Positions 42,690 through 47,874 of a stretch of 47,874 nt of DNA are shown one piece after another. Each line of letters begins with the position of its first letter. Positions within the stretch are counted from its first letter, which is position 1. The notes below the pieces were generated by a model. It did no database searches and was not told the DNA's origin. It was given only the letters and a program-made list of their open reading frames with translations. A program made the translations under genes and the position numbers. Origin of the DNA: CAZJYI01 sp964550025 (GTDB taxonomy: Bacteria > Verrucomicrobiota > Kiritimatiellia > UBA8416 > CAYOBW01); assembly GCA_964550025.1 (NCBI GenBank), contig CAZJYI010000083.1, positions 1 through 47,874 of the forward strand, given 5' to 3'.

Positions 42690-44741
42690 TCATTGCCGTG
42701 ATTCCGGTCGGGGAGACACGACAACCCGGAAGCCTATTGCGTCGTTGCTGTAGCCCGGGTGGTTATAGGAGCGGTTGGCGGCCCTGCAATGGGGAAAGCT
42801 GGTGTCCCAGGCGCCGCCGCGCACCGTGCGGTACCTGCCGACCAGAGGTCCCCGGGGGTCAGTCACGCTCCTCTCTGAATACTCACCGTACCAGTCCTCG
42901 CACCACTCATACACGTTTCCGTGCATGTCATGCAGCCCCCACGGATTGGCGCGAAGACTGCCGACCGGCGCGGTTGTCTTGTGACCATCGGCGTTCACCA
43001 GATCAGTTTCCGAGTGTCCCTGAGTGCCGCCCGGCAAATCACTTGTCTTGTCCCGGTAGTTCGCACACCGGTGCAACTGCGTCATGTCGTCACCGAACCA
43101 GTAGGCCGTCGTCGACCCCGCCCGGCATGCGTATTCCCACTCCGCTTCCGTCGGCAAACGAACGGCCTTACCCATCTGAGCTGTCAAAGCCTCACACAGC
43201 GCCTTGGCGTCATTCCAGCTCACCTTCTCCACCGGGTTCCTGTTTCCTTTGAACTCGCTGGGGGTTTCCCCCCTTACTCGCCGGTACTGCTCCTGTGTCA
43301 CTTCGTACTTCCCCATCCAGAAACCCTTGCTGATCGTCACACTGTGTGACGGTCCCTCGTTGTCGCGTCTGCCCTGCTCGTCATCCGGACTGCCCATCAT
43401 GAACTCCCCGGGTGGAATCCAGACGAGCTCGATCTTGACGCCCCCGCCCAGATCCAGGTTCACGTCGCCCGCCGTGGAGGTCGCGGTCTTGCCGTACCAC
43501 ACGAACCTGACCAGCAGTGCGGCCCCTACCCCCGCGGCCAGCATTGAAACGATGTACTTGCGCCACGGGCGGGAGAGGCGTCCCCCAACAGGCCGGCGTG
43601 CCGGACGGACCGGAATCGTTCCTTCCGGGGAGTTGTCCGGCAGGCCGGTCTCCGCTTCTGCCTCCCGGTTGGATTCGCCGGCTGCTCCCGCAAGAAGCTC
43701 CGAGGCATCCCGGATACCGCTCCGGACCTTGCGCAGGTCTTCCAGCAGCTCTCGCGGCGTCTGGTATCGGTGCCCCGGGTCCTTTGACATTGCCTTCATG
43801 CACACGGCGGCAACGCTCTCCGGAAGATCCGGTTTCTTCTCCCCGAGGCTGGGTACAGGCTGTGTCATTGCCTTTCTCATAACCTCGTACGCGGTCGCGC
43901 CCGTAAACGGAGGCGATCCCGTGAGCATGGCATACAGCGTGGCACCCAGGCTGTAGATGTCAGCGCGCGTGTCAACGGTGCTCGCCCCCTCAATTTGTTC
44001 CGGCGGCATGTAGCTAGGCGTCCCCAGGGAAGCACCCGACATCGTTACGCGAACGCCTCCCGCGCGCTTTGCCAGTCCGAGATCGGCTAGTTTCGGCTGG
44101 CCCCTGTCCGTGAGAATGATGTTGTCCGGCTTGATGTCGCGGTGGATAATCCTGTGCACCTCGGCCTCCGCCAGGGCTTCGGCGACGCCAATTGTGATGT
44201 CAAGCGCCCGGGTCATCCCGATCGCCCCTTTGCGGAGCAATTCGCCGACCGTTCCGCCGTTGACGTATTCCTGAACGACGTAGTAGAGACCGGAGTCAGT
44301 ATCCCGGTCGGCATCCAGTACGGAAACGACGTTCGAGTGCCGGATGCGCGCTGCGAATTGAGCCTCCCTGAGGAATCGCTCCACGAAAACAGGATCGCGA
44401 GCTGTATCCGGCGGCAGGATCTTCACCGCTACGGGAATGTTCAGGCGCGTATGCGTGGCCAGGTACACCGCGCCCATGCCGCCTCTGCCTATTTCCTTCT
44501 CGACACGACACTTTCCGATGAGCTGACCGCAGCTGAGCTCACCGGATCGGTCCGCTGCAATCCGAGACGGAACGGTCGGCGGTTCGGATGAGGCGGCCGG
44601 CGCCGCACCCGCGGGAGTGGACACATCTTGATTCCTCAAGAACGTAACATCTGCGCTGCACGCCGGACAGAGAACCGCTTCCCCCGCTTCGCCACCATCT
44701 GCTTCGAACCGTCGGCTGCAGTTTGGACACTCAAGAATCAT
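42690..44741 (-). CDS. Ser/Thr kinase fused to SUMF1/FGE-like domain
   Basis: About 683 residues. An N-terminal zinc ribbon (MILECPNCSRRFEADGG ... CPAC) precedes a Hanks kinase domain (about 60-330: IGRGGMGAVYLA, VAVKILPPD, HRDIKPDNIIL, ADLGLAKR, GTPSYMPPEQIEG). One membrane helix follows (about 400-420, WRKYIVSMLAAGVGAALLVRFVWYG). The C-terminal SUMF1 domain (about 440-683) shows IELVWIPPGEFMMGSPDDEQG, WMGKYEVTQEQYRRV, NPVEKVSWNDAKALCEAL, RLPTEAEWEYACRAG and GLHDMHGNVYEWCEDWYG. FGE catalytic cysteines are not clearly conserved, so the domain may bind ligands rather than make formylglycine. The start at 44741 begins the zinc ribbon. Confidence 0.93.
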   Translation of the reverse strand: MILECPNCSRRFEADGGEAGEAVLCPACSADVTFLRNQDVSTPAGAAPAASSEPPTVPSRIAADRSGELSCGQLIGKCRVEKEIGRGGMGAVYLATHTRLNIPVAVKILPPDTARDPVFVERFLREAQFAARIRHSNVVSVLDADRDTDSGLYYVVQEYVNGGTVGELLRKGAIGMTRALDITIGVAEALAEAEVHRIIHRDIKPDNIILTDRGQPKLADLGLAKRAGGVRVTMSGASLGTPSYMPPEQIEGASTVDTRADIYSLGATLYAMLTGSPPFTGATAYEVMRKAMTQPVPSLGEKKPDLPESVAAVCMKAMSKDPGHRYQTPRELLEDLRKVRSGIRDASELLAGAAGESNREAEAETGLPDNSPEGTIPVRPARRPVGGRLSRPWRKYIVSMLAAGVGAALLVRFVWYGKTATSTAGDVNLDLGGGVKIELVWIPPGEFMMGSPDDEQGRRDNEGPSHSVTISKGFWMGKYEVTQEQYRRVRGETPSEFKGNRNPVEKVSWNDAKALCEALTAQMGKAVRLPTEAEWEYACRAGSTTAYWFGDDMTQLHRCANYRDKTSDLPGGTQGHSETDLVNADGHKTTAPVGSLRANPWGLHDMHGNVYEWCEDWYGEYSERSVTDPRGPLVGRYRTVRGGAWDTSFPHCRAANRSYNHPGYSNDAIGFRVVVSPRPESRQ

Positions 44742-44876
44742 GACGTATGCTTGGATCAAGAAGGGAAGCAGTCTCGCCGCTGCGCCGCTGTGCCACCATC
44801 CAGCACATCTATAGGCGATCCACCGTGATTTGACAAGTTTGCGTGGGATGGAGGATTCCCGCTGTGGTTCCCATCC

Positions 44877-44897
44877 TGACACCCGACACTCGACACC
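44877..44897. repeat. Short 7-nt array (CGACACC type)
   Basis: Three heptamers in register, TGACACC, CGACACT and CGACACC, in the 364-bp spacer 44742-45105 between the kinase-SUMF1 and PIN genes. No gene is seen in that spacer. Confidence 0.65.
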
Positions 44898-45105
44898 CGG
44901 GCGATTCCTCGCCGCTGTCAGGGCGCCCGTGGGCTTGCGCACCCGGCCGCTCCATGCCAGGCTCGGGACCAAGACGGCCGATTATGGGAGCCGACCGCCT
45001 TTGTTCAGCCAATACGCATCGGTCATGGCATTCAACAAGGGTACCGACTACGAGACGTTGTCAGCCCTGGCGGAGAAGGCGACGGCTCTTCCCCGTTGTC
45101 GCCGC

Positions 45106-45528
45106 TTAGGAATGCTCCATATCCCAGATCGCCAGGAACTCCTGCGGCGACAGAACCGGTACGCCCGTTGGAGGGAAGCCGTCAGGGTCGCGAGTCACAA
45201 GGTAGTCACACTTCTGGCGAGCAGCAGAGTGGAATTGCACGGCGTCTTCGAAGTCATCGATCGGAGCGTCCATGGATTGGTTGATCAGCCTGGCGTCAAG
45301 TGGCACGGGGATGAACAGGTCGCGAAGTGCCCTCAGTGCTTCGTCGGCCTTCAGCTTCCCGCCAACCTTTCGAACAATGTAATAGACATTGTTGAAACTG
45401 ATCGCGGATACGTACGCCTCCAACTCTTCATGTTCTGCCAGCGACCAGAGACGGGCGGCAGCATCATAGAACGGCTTGCGCTCGGCCAGGACATCGAGGA
45501 GGACATTCGTGTCAAGCAGCAGCTTCAC
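45106..45528 (-). CDS. PIN-domain ribonuclease toxin (VapC-like)
   Basis: A 140-residue PIN domain. The acidic active site begins with LLDTNVLLDVL (D6), then SAISFNNVYYIVRK, and DDFEDAVQFHSAARQKCDYLVTRD with the C-terminal Asp cluster. PIN toxins cleave RNA (tRNA or mRNA) and are held inactive by a co-encoded antitoxin. The start codon at 45528 overlaps the stop of the antitoxin gene by four bases (ATGA), indicating translational coupling. The target RNA is unknown. Confidence 0.9.
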   Translation of the reverse strand: MKLLLDTNVLLDVLAERKPFYDAAARLWSLAEHEELEAYVSAISFNNVYYIVRKVGGKLKADEALRALRDLFIPVPLDARLINQSMDAPIDDFEDAVQFHSAARQKCDYLVTRDPDGFPPTGVPVLSPQEFLAIWDMEHS

Positions 45529-45782
45529 TCGACCGCCTCGTACTTGGACGCCAAGGCATCCGCCAACAGGTCGCTGTCTTTCGTATCCGCGGGCAATTCA
45601 ATGAGCCCTGTCGCGCGCCGCGTCACGGGACTGCTGTCCAGGTCCGCTACTCGTGGTGACGTCAGGGCGCGCAAGAGTCTCGTGAAGAGCGCCGACACGC
45701 TGGTATGCCAACCAGCCGCCGCCCGCTTCGCCTCCCGGATGACCTGCGGGTCCACACTCAAGGTGAGCTTCGTCGTGTTCAC
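45525..45782 (-). CDS. Antitoxin-like protein (DUF6364-type)
   Basis: An 85-residue partner of the PIN toxin. Its N-terminus NTTKLTLSVDPQVIREAKRAAAGWHTSVSAL is a ribbon-helix-helix-like DNA-binding pattern common in antitoxins such as the DUF6364 group; the C-terminal part (about 50-85) is likely to bind the toxin. The GTG at 45782 is preferred to the ATG at 45791 because AGGAG sits at correct spacing only for the GTG. A promoter and paired operator-like sequences lie immediately upstream. Confidence 0.82.
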   Translation of the reverse strand: MNTTKLTLSVDPQVIREAKRAAAGWHTSVSALFTRLLRALTSPRVADLDSSPVTRRATGLIELPADTKDSDLLADALASKYEAVE

Positions 45783-45797
45783 TGGACACATCTCCTA

Positions 45798-45826
45798 TAC
45801 GTATGCATTATGAGTTATGATACGTA
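45798..45826. promoter_or_regulatory. Paired operator half-sites for the antitoxin
   Basis: TACGTAT (45798-45804) and ATACGTA (45820-45826) are exact reverse complements with centres 22 bp apart, two helical turns. They overlap the -10 region and transcription start of the toxin-antitoxin promoter, the usual place for an autoregulating antitoxin. Confidence 0.6.
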
Positions 45827-46165
45827 ATCCACATGATTGCGTCAAGTACGCAAGCGCCCCGAAACCAAGACCGCCGGCGATCGGTTGACCCGAATGCCGG
45901 AAGCGGGCTGAGGTAGTAGTACGCCTGCGGAGCAGAGCCGTTCAGTCGCCACCACGACTCGGCGTAGAACTCGTTGTCTGCGCACGAGGCCTCCAAGTTG
46001 CCCTCAGGTACCCCCCACCCATCCTCCAGGTCCTCTCGTGTGCACTCGCTAATATCCACGTCTTGATACTCCTCCAGGTACTGCCGCCACGTGATGTCCG
46101 GCGCGTCCGCCCGGGGGTCGCCGATGTGCAACTCGTAGAGTCCGTCCCCTTGGAAGAGCGCCCCG
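45808..46165 (-). pseudogene. Truncated unknown mobile-element protein
   Basis: On the minus strand about 110 residues have coding character (YELHIGDPRADAPDITWRQYLEEY, CTREDLEDGWGVPEGNLEA, NEFYAESWWRLNGSAPQAYYY). The 5' part is missing: at 46165 the sequence changes to the D5-helicase fragment on the other strand. The family was not recognised. The truncation at a junction with phage/plasmid-type DNA marks rearrangement. Confidence 0.4.
45817..45845 (-). promoter_or_regulatory. Sigma70-type promoter of the toxin-antitoxin operon
   Basis: On the minus strand TTGACG (45845-45840) and TATCAT (45822-45817) are separated by 17 bases, close to the sigma70 consensus. The start codon of the antitoxin lies about 35 bases downstream. 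Confidence 0.65.
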
Positions 46166-47874
46166 ATGACCGTCCTCGGCAAGACACTCCTGTGCGGCAA
46201 GGACGTTCCCGGCAACTTCCTGGACAACCGGGCCGCCCACGTCATCAAGCCCCTCACGGGCGGGGACCGTCTCAGCGCCGAGCAGAAGAACGTGAAACAC
46301 CGTTTCGATGTCATCGGCGACTTCGGCGTCATGATTACGACCAACACCCGGCTGCACGTCCGACTGGACTCCGACACCGAGGCCTGGCGCCGTCGCATGC
46401 TCATCATCGACTTCACGCAGCCCCCGACCGCCAAGCCGGTCCCATACTTTGCCAGGCGGCTGATTGAAGCGGAGGGCCCCGGCATTCTCAACTGGTGCAT
46501 CGAGGGCGCTGTCCGCCTGCTCGACGAGCTCCGCCGCTTTGGTCACATTCAGCTCACAGACGCCCAGCGACAGCGCGTCGACGCGCTGCTCTGCGAATCC
46601 GACAGCGTGCGCCACTTCGTGACCCAGTGCGTCGTCACCGACTCAACCGGCGACGTAACCGTCGCCGAGTTGCTGACAGCCTATAACGACTTCTGCGAAT
46701 CCCAGGGCTGGCAGGCCGTTACCGTGCGCCAGTTCGAAAGCCAGGTCTGCGACCACATGGTCGCCATCCATCACGCTCACAAACGCACCGACATCCGCCG
46801 ACGGTGGATCGACAAGTCCAAGAACGCGGCACTCGCAAACCTGTCCCCCGAGCAGCTTCTGCGAGATGCCGAAGCCATTGCCGAGGACGGCGTCACGTAC
46901 GCGGCCCTTGCGCTCTTTGGTACGCGCCAGGCATTGGGTAAGTTCTTGCCCCAGGCTGAGATTGTCTTCGAGTACCGCTCCTCGGATGCCTCAGGACCAG
47001 CTCAACAACGCAAAGAGTATCGCCAGGGGTTCTACGCTTTCTACGAGGATCTGTGGAACACGGCTAATCTGCGGAACGACCTGCAGCATTTCCAGGATGG
47101 ATTGTTCGTTCTCGACATCCCCACCTTTGCAGAGCGCCCTGTGCGCGAGGCAATTCTGAACGCCGTCAGCCACCGGGATTACCAGCTCGGTGGCAGCGTG
47201 TTCATCCGCCAATACCAGAGGCGGCTTGTCGTCGAGAGTCCCGGCGGACTTCCTGTCGACATCGATTTGGACAATATCCTTGACCGCCAATCTCCCCGGA
47301 ACCGTCGCATTGCGGACCTTTTCGCCAAGTGTGGACTGGTGGAGAGGTCGGGGCAGGGGATGAACCTGATGTTCGAGCAGAGCATCCAGCAGGGCAAACC
47401 GCTGCCCGATTTCACGGGGACCGACAGATACCACGTTGTTGTAACGCTGCACGGCCAGGTACAGGATCCCCGGTTCGTCCAGTTCCTCGAGAAGGTCGGT
47501 CGCGACACAACGCGGGGATTCAGTACGCACGACTTCCTCGTGCTGGATCTTGTTCACCGCGAACAGCCTATCCCGCCGTCGCTGCACCCTCGAATCCCAC
47601 ATCTGCTGGAACTTGGCGTCATCGAGCGAGTCCGGAAGGGCCGGTATATTCTCTGTCGCCAGTTCTACGTGCTGACCGGCAAGCGGGGAGTCTATACACG
47701 CAAGAAGGGATTAGACCGCGAAACGAGGAAGGCTCTGCTCCTCAAGCACATCAGAGACAATCAAACGGAGGGGAGCAAGCTGAAGGACATGTACCAGGTC
47801 TTGCCGGGCCACGCTCGAAGTCCTGAACTCCTGACATACCCCCGCCAAACCAGGGACTTGGAGAGTTTTTTTGG
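46166..47874 (+). CDS. Chimeric D5-helicase/AlbA-type regulator frame (runs off the end)
   Basis: An open frame of at least 569 codons without a stop before the window end. Residues 1-210 match the C-terminal half of D5-type primase-helicases of phages and plasmids (KPLTGGDRLSAEQKN, VMITTNTRLHVRLDSDTEAWRRRMLII, then a winged-helix-like end HAHKRTDIRR); the Walker A and B parts are missing. From about residue 212 (RWIDKSKNAALANLSPEQLL) the sequence is the C-terminal part of an AlbA_2/RecG-like transcriptional regulator: AILNAVSHRDYQLGGSVFI near 332, ESPGGLP, ERSGQGMNLMFEQS. Its AlbA DNA-binding N-terminus is missing. The join is in frame, yet both halves are truncated, so a deletion fusion is the simplest reading. 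Confidence 0.7.
   Translation, partial: MTVLGKTLLCGKDVPGNFLDNRAAHVIKPLTGGDRLSAEQKNVKHRFDVIGDFGVMITTNTRLHVRLDSDTEAWRRRMLIIDFTQPPTAKPVPYFARRLIEAEGPGILNWCIEGAVRLLDELRRFGHIQLTDAQRQRVDALLCESDSVRHFVTQCVVTDSTGDVTVAELLTAYNDFCESQGWQAVTVRQFESQVCDHMVAIHHAHKRTDIRRRWIDKSKNAALANLSPEQLLRDAEAIAEDGVTYAALALFGTRQALGKFLPQAEIVFEYRSSDASGPAQQRKEYRQGFYAFYEDLWNTANLRNDLQHFQDGLFVLDIPTFAERPVREAILNAVSHRDYQLGGSVFIRQYQRRLVVESPGGLPVDIDLDNILDRQSPRNRRIADLFAKCGLVERSGQGMNLMFEQSIQQGKPLPDFTGTDRYHVVVTLHGQVQDPRFVQFLEKVGRDTTRGFSTHDFLVLDLVHREQPIPPSLHPRIPHLLELGVIERVRKGRYILCRQFYVLTGKRGVYTRKKGLDRETRKALLLKHIRDNQTEGSKLKDMYQVLPGHARSPELLTYPRQTRDLESFF

Noticed and set aside
42690..44741. Formylglycine-generating enzyme for the sulfatase at 40544
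   Set aside because: The SUMF1 fold is shared by many non-FGE proteins; the catalytic cysteines were not seen and the domain is fused to a membrane kinase.
45808..46500. Full-length minus-strand 230-codon frame
   Set aside because: Its first 110 codons are antisense to the D5-helicase fragment; only the part downstream of 46165 (minus strand) looks coding, and is given as a truncated fragment.

Overview
The window looks like a metagenome-derived piece of a GC-rich bacterium of the PVC type (Planctomycetota, Verrucomicrobiota, Lentisphaerota, Kiritimatiellota or a neighbour). The evidence is indirect. There are two large membrane Ser/Thr kinases, one fused to a formylglycine-generating-enzyme-like (SUMF1-fold) domain. 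There are four Gfo/Idh/MocA oxidoreductases, two of them with Tat-type N-termini, a Tat-type sulfatase, GH95, GH4 and GH36-like enzymes, PQQ-propeller and HEAT-repeat exported proteins, and two PilZ proteins. No ribosomal or other strong phylogenetic marker is present, so the phylum is an inference. A run of 100 Ns at 6513-6612 marks a scaffold join.

Layout. 1-5.1 kb: a partial tRNA-Phe, a response-regulator/histidine-kinase hybrid, a small HTH plus zinc-finger protein, a GYF/coiled-coil/OmpA envelope protein and a membrane diguanylate cyclase. 5.1-10.1 kb: adenosine deaminase, a dihydroorotate-dehydrogenase-like flavoprotein, a Tat-type Gfo/Idh protein and a discoidin-like lipoprotein. 10.1-16.1 kb: a MORN-like protein flanked by inverted repeat arrays, then an operon of a Gfo/Idh protein and a 1.1-kaa TIM-barrel/HEAT protein. 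16.2-20.6 kb: a membrane Ser/Thr kinase, a decayed segment carrying a 216-bp non-autonomous transposable element (MITE), and a frameshifted HEAT-repeat gene. 20.6-26.2 kb: repeat-rich spacer, PQQ-propeller protein, Gfo/Idh, a sugar isomerase-like protein and a GltS-type transporter. 26.2-31.8 kb: PilZ proteins, two uncharacterised membrane or exported proteins, an RNase H-like exonuclease and an OPT transporter. 31.9-42.4 kb: a glycan-use neighbourhood (GH4, exported protein, thioredoxin-like lipoprotein, GH95, GH36-like, sulfatase) and an RRM protein. 42.7-47.9 kb: kinase-SUMF1 fusion, a PIN-domain toxin-antitoxin pair, and rearranged mobile DNA ending in a D5-helicase/AlbA-type chimeric reading frame that runs off the end.

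The most unusual content is between the genes. At least nine spacers hold short arrays of degenerate tandem units with strict 7-nt period. Others have 9-nt or 12-nt period. The unit sequence differs from locus to locus but the period and design recur. Many loci carry two arms in opposite orientation, able to form long hairpins. One pair of matching composite arrays flanks a whole gene. In four places the array supplies the start or stop codon of the adjoining gene. They lie in convergent, divergent and co-directional spacers alike, so they are not simply terminators. This multi-family system of periodic intergenic elements is the best candidate here for something poorly described.
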